64,000 nt of DNA from Dermatophagoides farinae. Taxonomy: Eukaryota > Arthropoda > Arachnida > Sarcoptiformes > Pyroglyphidae. The stretch lies in the NCBI RefSeq assembly GCF_024713945.1, contig NC_134680.1:3186001-3250000 (forward strand), written 5' to 3'. Every line of letters begins with the position of its first letter. Positions within the stretch are counted from its first letter, which is position 1. Below the pieces are notes generated by a model, which was not told the origin of the DNA, searched no databases, and saw nothing but the letters and a program-made list of their open reading frames with translations. A program made the position numbers and the translations under genes. This document shows, one piece after another, positions 9,621 to 21,113 of the stretch.

Positions 9621-12600
9621 ATGGATGCTATGGATTCTGATACTAGTAAGTATAATTTTATTTTATTGTTGAAATTTATTCGACTCACGTGTGATTGATA
9701 TATGAAATCCATCACTAGGACGATCAAAGCGAGCATTAAGCCGTCAAGCAGCTAAAAAACAAGAAGCATTGGAACGACTTCGTTCGTTGAAAAATTCTGG
9801 CCAAAAAAATCGTCTAGTTAATCTGGAAGAAGCCTGTGTCTATGAAGAGGTGGATGAAGAATCATATGCCCAATTGGTTTCAAAACGTCAACGTGATGAT
9901 TGGATTGTTGATGATGATGGGGGTGGTTATGCTGAACATGGCCGTGAAATATTCGATGATGAATATGATTCATTTGAGGATGATGCTGAATCTGGTAATA
10001 ATAGTGATCGCACAAAAATACGAAATAAATACAAATTACAAGGAAATGGTTCGAAAGAATGTAAAGAAGATAAAAAAGGAGATATTCGAAACATGTTCAA
10101 TAAATGGAAAAATACGAAGCCTAAACACTCACCTATGGCCGTCTCTTTGGCACCCGTGAAAAAATCTTTGAATGAAGTTCGTATCGATAATACTGAGATT
10201 GATAATCTGGTCGATTCTATCACATCGACATCCAAATTTCCATTGGTAGCTGGAAACAGTTTTCAACCACTGAAATTGCAGCGTAAACAAACTGGCATCG
10301 GAACACCAAATAGTGCAAAAAAACGGAAAACATTTGAATCATCGAAAATTGGTCAATCTACTTTACAACAGTTTTTACCACCGTTTAAACGTCGTTCGAA
10401 TATTAATACGGATTTGGATTTCGATCAAATCATCGATAAAGATGAAATTTATAGAAACCAACAGCAAACAATTGATGATGCAAACATTAAGATTTCGATC
10501 AAACAAGAACCATTGGACGATTTTTCCTTGAATGATTCGGATTTCACGCTTCCTGATCATAATAGCGATGATTTTGATGATATCGATTCTTCAAATCAGA
10601 TTTCAATGAAATTGAAAGTGGAAAAATTTCCAGAAGAAGAATGGATCGTTTCGAATAGTAATGTTGATGTAGCTGATTCGAATGAAACATCAACTGTGAC
10701 GAAAACTACACCACATTACATCTTACCAAAAGATATACAATTCGAATTCGATCAGGATCAAAATAAGTTATTGAAATTCTATTGGTTCGATGCATTCCAT
10801 GATCCGAATTCTCATTCAGATAGAATTTTTCTGTTTGGTAAAATTTATGCTGATTCTTCACACAAACAACATGTTAGTTGTTGTTTGCAAGTAAAAAATC
10901 TTGAACGACGAATATTCATTTTACCACGGGAACATTTTCGTGAAGATCGAGCTCGTCGTGTTCAAATGGACGATGTACGTGAAGAATTTGAACAACAAAT
11001 TGCACCACAATTAAAATTGCGACAATTCCGTTCTCGTAAAGTAATCAAAAGATATGCATTCGAATTGGATCAGATTCCTGATGAAGCTGAATATTTGGAA
11101 ATCCTATATCCTGCCTCTTATCCGCCTTTTCCGACGAAATTTGCTCAAGGAAATACGTATCGACATGTTTTTGGTACGCAAGCTTCAATTCTTGAGAATT
11201 TTATTCTTGATAAAAACCTAATGGGTCCAGGATGGTTGTTGATAAAAAATCCTGAAATTACCGAACAACCAGTCAGCTGGTGTAAGTTGGAATTGGCCAT
11301 ATCTAAACCAAAAGAACAGTTATCGGTTCTGGAAGGAACCACTCTACCGGCAACACCTGATTTTACTCTACTTAGTCTTTGTTTCAAAACATTTGTCCAC
11401 GTAGAAACTAAAACGACCGAAATTGTAGCCATTAGTTGTCTAGTGAATCGTCAATTCAATTTTGAACAGAATAATCAACCACAAAAACAGAAAAAATTTG
11501 ATCATCATTTTTGTATTATCACCAAATTGGGTGGCCGAAATGGTAAAGATCTTCCTGTTGATTTCAATCATAAAATGGCTCTAAAAGACTATGGAAAAAC
11601 CAGAGTTGAAATCATGATGAATGAACGAGAATTGCTGACTTATTTCATGGCTAAATTTCAACAAATCGATCCTGATATAATAATTGGCCATGATATCTAT
11701 AACTTTGATTATGATATTCTATTGCAAAGATTTGGTCATCATAAAATTCCATTACAATGGTCCAAATTAGGGCGGCTTAAATGTTCAGGTATACCTGCAA
11801 CAAATCGATCAACGAATAAAGATAAACATCTTCTACATGGTCGTTTGGTATGTGATGTAAAATTAATGAGCCGTGAACTATTGACACGTGCTAAAAGTTA
11901 TGACCTTACTGAATTGTCAAGTCAATTATTACGAAAAGGTCGTTTTGAGATAGAACCACATCGATTGCCACAATATTATGAAGATTCAACTCGTCTTATT
12001 CGTTTAATCGAATTTCTTATGAAAGATAATGATCTCATATTGTCCATTGCATATGAATTGAATTGCCTACCACTTTGTAAGCAAATAACTAATATTGCTG
12101 GAAATTTGCTATCACGAACATTGCTTGGTGGCCGATCCGAACGTAATGAATATTTATTGTTACATGCATTTAATCAACGTGGTTATATTGTGCCGGATAA
12201 AGCAGATCGAACAACATCAAAATCAGAAAACAAACAACAACAAATAGTTAAACAAGAGGAGACGAAACAAACAACAGAAACGGATGATAAATGGGCCGAT
12301 AATAAAAAATCATCATATACCGGTGGTTTGGTTTTAGAACCAAAAATAGGCTTTTATGATCGTTTCATTCTATTGATGGATTTCAATTCACTTTATCCAT
12401 CGATTATACAAGAATATAATATTTGTTTCACAACAATCCGTCGTCTTTCGAAAAATGATGATAATTTAATTGACTTGGAATCGTCCATCGAAAAAGATGT
12501 TGAAGGTGTACTACCGGTCGAAATTCGTAAATTAGTCGAATCTAGACGTGAAGTTAAACGACAATTAATCGATCCAGCCATTTCAAACGATCAACGGTCA

Positions 12601-14527
12601 CAATTGGACATTAAACAAAAAGCATTGAAAATTACAGCAAATTCAATGTATGGTTGTTTGGGTTATGGCCGTTCACGTTTTTATGCTAAACATTTGGCTT
12701 CAATGGTAACACTAAAAGGCCGTGAAATTCTTTTACATACAAAAGAAATGGTCGAAAAAATGGGTTTTGAAGTTATCTATGGTGATACAGATTCTATAAT
12801 GATATTGACGTCTTGTACCAAATATGAAGAAGTTCGTGAAATCGGACGTAAAATCCAAGCCGAAGTTAATAAACTATATCGGCGGCTTGAAATCGATATT
12901 GATGGCGTGTTTCGATCGATGTTGTTGTTGAAGAAAAAAAAATATGCCGCTTTGACGGTCATTCCACCACGTTCGAGTAATCAATCAGAATTGCAATATG
13001 AACGCGAAATCAAAGGTCTAGATATTATTCGACGTGATTGGTCATCATTAGCTAAAATGGCCGGTGAAGCAGTTTTGGATCATATTCTTAAACCTGATCA
13101 AAATTCCGAATTGATTGCCGATCAAATTCATCAATATATAAAACAATTGGCTGAACAAATTCGTAGTGGACAATTGGAATTGGAATTGTTTGTTATAAAT
13201 AAAGCGTTGGCCAAACGACCCGAAGAATATGGTGAACAAGGCAAAAATTTAACACATGTTATGGTTGCCCTTCGATATAATCAATTGAATTTAGGTAAGT
13301 CTAATTTGATCTTAAATTATTTGATCAAAATTTTTTTCTTGTTACGAAAAGGAAAAAAATTGGGCTCAGGTGATACGGTCCCATTTATCATTTGTGTGGA
13401 TGGTACGAAAAATTCGCCCACACAACGTGGATATCATTTGGATGAGGTTCGACAAAAACTTGTTAAGCAGGAAGATTCAAAGAAGGAGAATCAAGAGAAA
13501 ACTCCGTTTCATATTGATATTGATTATTACCTTAGTCAACAAGTATTTCCAATCGTTTCGCGTATATGTGAACCACTTGATGGTACTGATGCCGTTATAT
13601 TGGCCGAATTTCTTGGTATTAATTACCATCGTCATGTTGATCGTGGTGTATCTGGTGATCATCAATCGCGAAAAGAAATGGATCCAACTTTTTCTGTTGC
13701 TTGTGGTGATGAAAAATATGATTGCTATGATTCATTATTTCTTCGTTGTCCCTTTGACAATTGTGGTAAATCTTTGGAAATTCGCGATCTATTCCGTTTA
13801 TGGTCAGATCGAAAAATTCGTGGATTAGATCTGAAAGAAGTGTTGAAAAATTATAAATCAGATAGTCTATTTGAATTAACATTGGCCGGTTGTTTAAATT
13901 GTCATCGAAGATTTGATACAAAATTCGTTGAATTTTATTTCGATCTAGAATTAAGGCGACAAATAGATTATCATGTAAGTCAAAGATTCGGTCAACGATG
14001 GATGCATTGTGATGATCGTGGCTGTTCACATCGGACTCGTTACCTATCCGGTTTGACTACACAAAAACACATTGTTTGTCCACGATGTGGTAACGGAAAT
14101 CTTCAGCCAAAGGTTTGTTATAAAAGTTTTTTGAAAAAATTTTGACAAAATTCTCTTTTTCTTAGGATTCTGAACATTTCCTCTATGAACAGCTTACATT
14201 TTTTCATCGTATATTTGATTTTGATCGCACTATACAACGATTTAATCTGCTTTCACTTCCGGATGAATATGAATGGAATTGTGAGTAAACTTACTCAATG
14301 TTGGTTGATCTTAATGTAATTTTTATTTTTTCATTTTAATTATAGCTCGTCGAAATAAACTCAAAAAAGAATATGGTGATCTATTTAATCGTCTGCGACG
14401 TACCGTACAATATTATCTGGATAAAAGTTCATACAATGAATTTGATTTGGGATTTTTGTTTCACAAATTTCGTTATAATACCAACAACAAATCTGTTGCT
14501 TCTAACAAGACCATTCATTCATCTTGA
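9621..14527 (+). CDS. POLA1: DNA polymerase alpha catalytic subunit
   Basis: Family-B polymerase of the primase-polymerase complex that starts each DNA strand in the nucleus. Exons are 9621-9645, 9719-13294, 13352-14112, 14166-14280 and 14346-14527; every junction keeps the frame, giving 1552 residues (human about 1460). The N terminus (RSKRALSRQAAKKQEALERL) is typical of POLA1. The polymerase motifs are intact: MDFNSLYPSII near residue 895, KITANSMYGCLGYG near 975, and YGDTDS near 1028. The C terminus carries two Cys pairs per zinc module (RCPFDNCGK with LAGCLNC; MHCDDRGC with CPRCGN), used to bind the B subunit. The first coding exon holds only 25 bases. The intron at 13295-13351 is 57 bases, divisible by three and stop-free, so it is visible only because it interrupts NLG|KKLGSGD. 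Confidence 0.95.
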
Positions 14528-14777
14528 TCTCTATTATATATATTGATTATTCTTTATAATAGCTTACCACACATATTGTCATTGTAGCCTTTGTATTTTT
14601 TCTCTCTAATCAGGTCTATTGTTATTCATTAAAGCTTATTTCATTATTTTCTATTGAATTTCGCGCGCTCTTCAATATCGCGATTAATCGATATTTTTCT
14701 TTTGCTTGAATTATCGTTCATCACTTGTTGAGTGATATTTTTGACATAACTAAATAGTCATTCATTAGAATGTTGAA

Positions 14778-15860
14778 ATGTCCGGAATAATTTCAAATCG
14801 TCCATCTATCTTTATCATTTGGTCCGAAGATATTCTTCGTCGATCCATACGACGAGCATTAAAATTTATGATTAGAGTATGTGTTGCAAAAATTTTTTCA
14901 AAATTTATTTTCAAACGAATTTTTCTTTTCATAAAATAGTTTCTTTCATCGAATGATTTAAAATTTCATAATTTGGAAAGAAATTTTGATGAATATTTTC
15001 TACTATTCGATCTGATTTTACAGTGGTCATATCTTCATCGATGGCAGGCTTCGTTTACCGAACATTATTTTTCACTAAAACGATCGCCATTTGGCCAGCA
15101 ATCTGATATGTTGAAATCTCTTTTACAGCTTTGCCTGGTGCCATATGCAATGGAAAAATTGGATAATTATTACGAAAAAATTCACGAACATCATATGTTG
15201 ACTAAATATTTGAATAATGGTCAACACAAAATCATTCTTCAATATTATCCATTCGTCCGAAAATTTGTGCAATTAATACGTCTGTTTGTTTGGCTATCAT
15301 ATGCAACCGATGGTGACCATTATGCACATTGTCCTTCGTTTGTTTTCTTTTGGCCCGTTACTGCTGGCCGTATGAAACTTGTACATTCAATGTTCAAAGA
15401 TGAAATTCCTGCCACTAATTTTCTATCCAAACTTTCATACTTGATGAGCAGTATTTTTAGTCTAACTTTTCGTTCCGGTGCTTTTGCTATACAATTTCTT
15501 GATTATTGGAATACACGTACCGATTTAAGGCAAATGTTTAACTTTCAACATTCACCGGATTTACCACCACCCATTTCGGATAATAAAAATCTTAGTCGAA
15601 ATCATTCTATGTCATCGGTGAGATTTTTCTCTATTCAATGACATTATTTATCTTCAATAATTTTTATATTTTTGCTCTGAATATACATATAGGATCTATG
15701 TCCGATTTGTGGCCTTAAACGACAAAATGAAACGGCCCTTACATCCAGTGGTTATGTATTCTGTTATACTTGTATTCATTCTTATCTAAACAAAAATCAT
15801 CGCTGTCCAATAACGGGATTTCCATCCGAGCTTGAACAATTGGTACGAATTTTTTCATAA
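14778..15860 (+). CDS. PEX12: Peroxisome assembly protein 12 (RING-type)
   Basis: Subunit of the PEX2-PEX10-PEX12 ubiquitin-ligase channel that recycles the import receptor PEX5 in the peroxisomal membrane. Exons are 14778-14876, 14940-15617 and 15693-15860, all phase 0, giving 314 residues (human 359). The N-terminal half has the Pex2/12 domain (WQASFTEHYFSLKR) and hydrophobic helices. The C-terminal RING reads CPICGLKRQNETALTSSGYV, then FCYTC and CPITGFPSELEQL. As in other PEX12 proteins it has only about five zinc-type cysteines, an incomplete RING. An upstream ATG at 14770 is out of frame and closes after six codons. The gene starts about 250 bases after POLA1 on the same strand. Confidence 0.92.
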
Positions 15861-16135
15861 TGCAACGTATTAATTTGGCACTCGATAATATTTGTGGGTG
15901 TATACGTTGAAGTGAGCCGCTCGTTTTTTTTACAAATTCTATACGAATTATTGGTTCTCTTTTCGCTTGGAGGAGATTGGTAAATTATATTTAAACAATT
16001 TCGACAAAATAAATATTTATTAGTATTTTTTATTATTATTCCCTACAATTGTGATATTTAATTGTGGATAAAATAAAATAGAAATCAAAATATTTATTAA
16101 AAAAAATTAACAGTCAAATAACCAACAAAAAAAAC
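15861..16135. other. PEX12-CNEP1R1 spacer
   Basis: 275 bases with A/T-rich tracts and an AATAAA near 16008; probably the 3' end of PEX12 and the leader of CNEP1R1. No coding sequence was seen. Confidence 0.4.
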
Positions 16136-16905
16136 ATGTCAACACTAACTTCGAATCAGATGACAACTTCAACTATCGAATTGAATCCAACAATACAATG
16201 CAATGGTTTGATTCTGTGTTTGTGTTTAATTTACATGCCGTTTTTTAAGATAACTATTGTATCTTTTTTTAGATTTAAAAGCTTTCGAACGTCGACTTAT
16301 GGAAACGATATTGCAACAAAAACCACGCGAACGTTTATGGCGTATCGTTTTGGCTATTAGCCTTACATCCACTGCAATTAGTTCATATTTTTGGCTACAA
16401 GATTCAATGAATCCATCCAGTAATCATGATAAACATTTTCAGTCAAAAAATTCAATGATATCGATATCGGATGATAGTCAGACATTAGTCGAACATCATG
16501 AGCTTATTCATGTTGAAGAATTGACATTTATTCAATCACTTGCCAAACATTATTTTTTCACTATTAATTGTGTGATTCTAATCGCTCTGTTTGTTTTCGG
16601 TATTCATCAACGAGTCATACAGACAAATATGTAAGTTATTAGATTTTTGTCTATATATAAACAAAATGTTTTTCGTTAATTTTTAAAATAGAATCGTAAA
16701 TCGGATACGTGAAGTTCTTTACGATTTTGCCTTATCTTGTGATGATCAAGGAAAATTGATAGTGAAACAAAAATATTCCCGCCCATTATCAACGACTTCT
16801 TTAATGTTTTCATCAAATAATAGTTTCAATCATTCAGCTTTTCATCTGAATTCAAGTCCGGTAACACAAGTGATGCCCAATTCAAATATTCAACGTAGAC
16901 CTTAG
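16136..16905 (+). CDS. CNEP1R1: Nuclear envelope phosphatase regulatory subunit 1 (TMEM188)
   Basis: Partner of the CTDNEP1 (Dullard) phosphatase that controls lipin and so phospholipid and nuclear membrane synthesis. Exons are 16136-16205, 16273-16630 and 16692-16905, in frame, 213 residues. Family signatures are DLKAFERRLME, two membrane helices (LWRIVLAISLTSTAISSYFW; HYFFTINCVILIALFVFGIH) and DFALSCDDQGKLIVK. It is much longer than the roughly 125-residue human protein: the loop between the helices carries about 35 extra residues (Ser- and His-rich), and about 45 Ser/Asn-rich residues follow the conserved end. The extensions are probably disordered. Confidence 0.9.
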
Positions 16906-17283
16906 CCTGTACAAATTATCAATACAACTATGACGATCTCCAATTTTTTTCTTATTTTTGTCCCATGTGTTATATGTTCATATATGAAACAAACAACTGT
17001 TCAATCAATCTTCATACTAAATGAATCCTCGAAGCCGGAATTAATCTCCAATATCTGACACAATATATACCTCAAGTCACATTTCTTTCATTTCCGAATC
17101 GACGTCGAAATTAAGCAAAAATATTCTTAACAATATAACCATGTATATTATTTTTTCCTATAATAAGCGATATGAAAATTATATAAAGTTAATATTTTCA
17201 AGTTATTAATACGTAGATTGATAATAAATTAAAAATACGAAAATTATTTTCATAATTTTTTTTATCAAAAGTTCATACGTTGC
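16906..17283. other. CNEP1R1 3' flank
   Basis: 378 bases between the CNEP1R1 stop and the long-inverted-repeat element. AT-rich, with no ORF of note and no clear repeat. It probably holds the CNEP1R1 3' untranslated region and the insertion flank of the element. Confidence 0.4.
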
Positions 17284-17314
17284 TAGTACAATGATCACAG
17301 CAAAAAAAGTAACG

Positions 17315-17396
17315 TGGAGACTGGTCTCCAAATTTGAAGATTTACGCAATACTCTGAATTTGAAGACTTCTCTCCAAATTTGGAGACCAGTCTCCA
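17315..17396. repeat. Inverted repeat, left cluster of TGGAGACYRGTCTCCA
   Basis: The arm at 17315-17340 is the reverse complement of 17371-17396 with one mismatch over 26 bases. The outer 16 bases of each arm are perfect reverse complements of each other and each nearly self-palindromic. The intervening 30 bases include a diverged copy of the AATTTGAAGA part. Confidence 0.85.
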
Positions 17397-17910
17397 TCAA
17401 AATTTTGAGTGAACGATTTAACGATTTGACTATCGATAGTATCGTCCATCACGATTGTTGCAGCAATTTGTCCCCCTTCTATTCTTTTTATCCCCCATAT
17501 TAATTTAATCGATATATTGAAATTCAAATGATAAATGATTTTATTGTTATATTAATTGATTAAAATATTTGAAATAATAAAATGCATTCATATTTCACAC
17601 CCCAATTACGCCATTCAACGTTAATTGCCTCGTTTGAAATAAATCCGTAATTCGCGGTCCAAGTTCCAAGTCAATGACCAAATTCAATCCATGATTCGAG
17701 ATTCAATTTCCAAATTGTTCACCGGTGATCCTAAACGAAAATAAATATTAGTTGTTTTTTCAATTAATCCATTCATTTGCTTACCATTATCAGTTTCGAG
17801 TGTATGTTCCAGTTCGTGAATCTTCGACTATTAATCGTAATTGTCAATCGCTTCATTGATTCCAAAGTTTCAATCAGCATCGAATTCAATAGGAAATAGC
17901 TCAGATCATG

Positions 17911-17944
17911 TTCCTAAGCCTAATCTAACCCTAGCCTAACCTAT
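17911..17944. repeat. Degenerate telomere-like CCTAA tract
   Basis: About 34 bases made of CCTAA/CTAACC words with small changes; on the other strand this reads as TTAGG/TTAGGG-like repeats, the arthropod telomere word being TTAGG. It lies inside the inverted-repeat element. It is short and diverged, so it could be chance or an old interstitial telomeric insertion. Confidence 0.35.
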
Positions 17945-18971
17945 TATCAAGTGTTGAACATTGCCAAACTATTCTTGAATTGGATGCTGATGAACAATGG
18001 AAACGCCGAATTGATCTTGAACATAATCATAAGTCGAATTTCAACTTGTTGATCGTAAAATTTTAGCGAATCTAATAAGAAAAAATAGACGAATCTTTAT
18101 CAGATATGAAAAATGAATATGTCGACTTACTAAATAAGTTGTTCCGACAATTCAACCAAAAGCAGGCATGTTCTGAATAGACTTTTGAGAAATGTAAGTG
18201 TTAGAATTATTGATTGGTAGCGAAATTCCAAAGTTACCTGATGCTGAACATGTTTCATTGGACATCGTACCATGTTAGTGACCAGATATCCGCCAATAAA
18301 TTTGTACTGTTCGGCATCATTACCATGATCGTTTTTCTAAAGACGACACCAATTATATGTCTAATGATCATTGATCATCAATGAAAATTTTATGCTTCAA
18401 AAGACAAGGAAAATTGTTAGCATTTTCAATCTAAGGCAAAATGTAAATTACCTTATTGACCATGTTTTTATATATTAATCCGAATTCCAATTATCAAGTA
18501 TAATGGACTCTGAAAAAGAAAACTTAAAAAGGATGTGATTGAATACAATTTGATGAAAAACAAAATGTGATAAATACATTTGAAAGTCATCGAAAATGGA
18601 ATTTTTTCGCCAACTTGTATCATTATTACATGATGACCGAACTAAACGATCTTCATTGATTTTGAGGCCAATTTTCTAGACCACAATAACTTTGAACAAC
18701 GATAATCTTGAATTGATTAAATTCTTTGTTCCAAAATTTAGTGCAAAAATTTTCACGATTAAAATAGAAAAAAATGCAAGTCATCAAAAAAATAATTCAA
18801 ATTCGTATGGGGAATAGAAGGGCACAACATTTGTATTGAAAATAGTTAGCTGCACTATCTCTATATGACTATGCGCAGTTGCTCATTAGTTGGACTTGTA
18901 GAAATTTTAAAGTTTTTAAAGTTTTCAACTAACAATCGAAAAACAATCGAAATTTTTTTAGCACTCATTTT

Positions 18972-19109
18972 TGGAGACTGGTCTCCAAATTTGCTGTCTG
19001 TTTCTCCAAATTTGAAGACTAGTCTCCATTTTTGTAGAGTAGTCGGCAATATTGGAGACCAGTCTCCAAATTTGGAGAAACAGTCAGCAAATTTGGAGAC
19101 CAGTCTCCA
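18972..19109. repeat. 57-bp inverted repeat (right cluster)
   Basis: Arms 18972-19028 and 19053-19109 are reverse complements with about 3 mismatches in 57 bases, separated by a 24-base loop. Each arm contains two copies of the TGGAGACTGGTCTCCA-type palindrome joined by AAATTTGCTG and TTTCTCC words. The transcript or single strand would fold into a long hairpin. Confidence 0.85.
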
Positions 19110-19226
19110 CACTTTCTTTTCTGTGGATACTGTTGCAATCCACGAGGTTTTATTTATGTGGAGATTTGTGTATATATGAAATTTGCTGATCCATTAATTG
19201 ATTGATTATAAATTATCAATTTAAAA

Positions 19227-20423
19227 ATGAATTCAACATTCGAAGTCCTGATAAAAGGTTAGTTTAATCAATTGTTTGTAGTATGTGTACAATCGAATAC
19301 AATTTATCAAATTTAAATAGCGATCATGGCAAATGATGATCTGGAAAAGCGGGAAAAATTCATTCGTCGTAATAGTGCCAAAATTGTTCCATTGGTTCAC
19401 TGGCTTTGCAAAACGATTTGTTCGTTAGAAACAAATGATTGCAATGATCCGGAAAGAAAAAAGTCTCATAATGAAGATGAATCGAATTCAAATGATTTAA
19501 TTCGATTTTCATTGGACTGTGTGCTAATTATAAGTTCGGCTGCAGCTTCTACGATGGACAGTGATAAACAAACTTCTGAACAAATATCTCAAGCTGTAAT
19601 GAGCGAAACGGATTTTCTTCATCATCTAAACGATCATATAACCAATGAGCAGATTACAGATCTTGATCGTCATCTAGGAATTCTTGTCAATTTTACTCGC
19701 CACATTTCATTTGTTCAATCACTAGTTACGAATGTTCTAAACCCATTTCCCTTGGACAAATTTATTTCTGGATTTCAGACAAAATTTCAATCTAAAGAAT
19801 GTCAGAAATCACGTCCATTAATGGTTGCATATCTAAATAATCTTTGTCAATGTGAAGAAATTCGTAATCGATTAATTGATGGAAAAGTTTTACATTCATT
19901 AATGATAATCTATGATTATCATCAAGAAGATACCAATGATCATATCGAATTGCGATTATCGATCATTGAATTAATACGAAATTGTTGTATAGATTATCGT
20001 TACCATGAACGAATAATTTCTGAAGAAGATCCTGAATTACTTGTACGTTTAGTCATGCCATTAGCTGGTGGTGAAGTACTTACTGATGAAGAAATGGAAT
20101 CATTACCATTGGATCTACAATATCTGCCTGATGATAAACAACGTGAACTAAATGCAGATATTCGTCGTTTACTAATCGAAGCTATACATCAATTTTGTTC
20201 GACTAAATATGGTCGTGAAATAATTCGTTCGACAAATATTTATTATCATCTTCGTGAATACTATCGATGGGAACAACGAGAAGATCTTAGAGAGGTATTA
20301 ATGCGATTGATTGATGTTATTATTAAAAAAGAGGATGAAATCAATGTAGATAATCTTCGTGAGCTGGAAATTCCCGACGATTTGATGGAAAAATTCGAAC
20401 GTTTAGATCATGGTGATCAATGA
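19227..20423 (+). CDS. HGH1: HGH1 homologue (eEF2 folding co-chaperone)
   Basis: Armadillo-type cytosolic protein that works with TRiC and HSP90 in folding elongation factor 2. Exon 1 is 19227-19257 (MNSTFEVLIK) and exon 2 is 19321-20423; the phase-1 junction gives 377 residues, close to the family length of about 390. Diagnostic stretches are IRNCCIDYRYHERII and EEMESLPLDLQYLPDDKQRE, followed by DIRRLLIEAI and a helical C terminus. The N-terminal third is diverged and Asn/Asp-rich. An internal ATG at 19326 could also start translation, but the short first exon has good splice sites. The end is convergent with GOLT1, 273 bases away. Confidence 0.9.
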
Positions 20424-20696
20424 TATAAACTATCTATACGTTTGATTAAGATTTAATGAAAGTTTTTTTTTATTTTTCAATAAATAAATATTTACATGGG
20501 TTTTTTAAGAAAAAAAATCGGCTAGAAATGAAATGACAATGTGAATTCTACAAGCAACAACAAACAAACGAATGTTGATTGATTCGATGGTCCTTCGAAG
20601 TGGTGTTTTGACTGGTATCCGATCCATCAAGTCTCTGGCATATAATATATGAAATTTATATGACAATATATTTAATTTGATATAAATGATATCGTA

Positions 20697-21113
20697 TTAA
20701 ACATTATTACGTCCAGTCTGTGAGCTTAATGCATTCACAATGGTTCGTATGATGGGCATATTAAGTATAAAACCAACGACAGGCACACGTGATAGGAATG
20801 CAATTGTAGCCGGAATAAATCCACGGAATAATAGTAAAAATCCATATGATTCGAGTATCATGCCGATGATTGGCCAACCAAATAAAACGATTATAATGCC
20901 GGAAAAAAATGATGTCGATGCTTTCCATTTGTGGCGTTGAAAAAAGAACCAAAATGTGCGTTCAAGACCAATGATGAATGCAAGACCAGATATGAATAGA
21001 AGATTACCGACGGCCAATAAACCTTTATCGAATAACATTAATGTTCCCAGCATAAGGAATGCGATACCAAAACCGGAAAGACCAAGGCCAATTTTTTGTG
21101 TATCGGATAACAT
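20697..21113 (-). CDS. GOLT1B: Vesicle transport protein GOT1 (GOLT1)
   Basis: Four-helix membrane protein of the early secretory pathway (ER-Golgi traffic). Starting from MLSDTQKIGLGLSGFG gives 138 residues, the same length as vertebrate GOLT1B; an in-frame ATG 36 bases upstream would add a non-conserved hydrophobic leader, so I chose the inner start. Conserved features are LAFIIGLERTFWFFFQRHK, LFGWPIIGMILESYGF and LLFRGFIP. It is intronless. Whether it is the A or B paralogue of vertebrates is not meaningful here. Confidence 0.92.
   Translation of the reverse strand: MLSDTQKIGLGLSGFGIAFLMLGTLMLFDKGLLAVGNLLFISGLAFIIGLERTFWFFFQRHKWKASTSFFSGIIIVLFGWPIIGMILESYGFLLLFRGFIPATIAFLSRVPVVGFILNMPIIRTIVNALSSQTGRNNV

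Larger units (their letters stand above)
17284..19145. mobile_element. Transposon-like element with long imperfect terminal inverted repeats
   Basis: The two ends carry the same sequence in opposite orientation. Outside, CACAG plus an A-rich stretch leads to GTGGAGAC. Then comes the palindromic unit TGGAGACTGGTCTCCA with AAATTTGG spacers (17315-17396 and 18972-19109). Inside, GAGTG follows at both ends, and further in a CCTTCTATTC...CCCCATA block (about 17475-17502 and, reversed, 18806-18828). The inverted similarity therefore extends over about 200 bases with indels. The whole is about 1.86 kb. No transposase was recognised; the interior has stop-interrupted coding-like patches, a telomere-like tract and a possible minus-strand exon set. 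It fits a non-autonomous or decayed DNA transposon of foldback type. Exact ends and target-site duplication are not resolved. Confidence 0.6.

Noticed and set aside
9818-10235. Long open frames on both strands over the N-terminal part of POLA1
   Set aside because: They are His/Met-rich shadows of the Asp-rich coding strand; the POLA1 frame explains the region.
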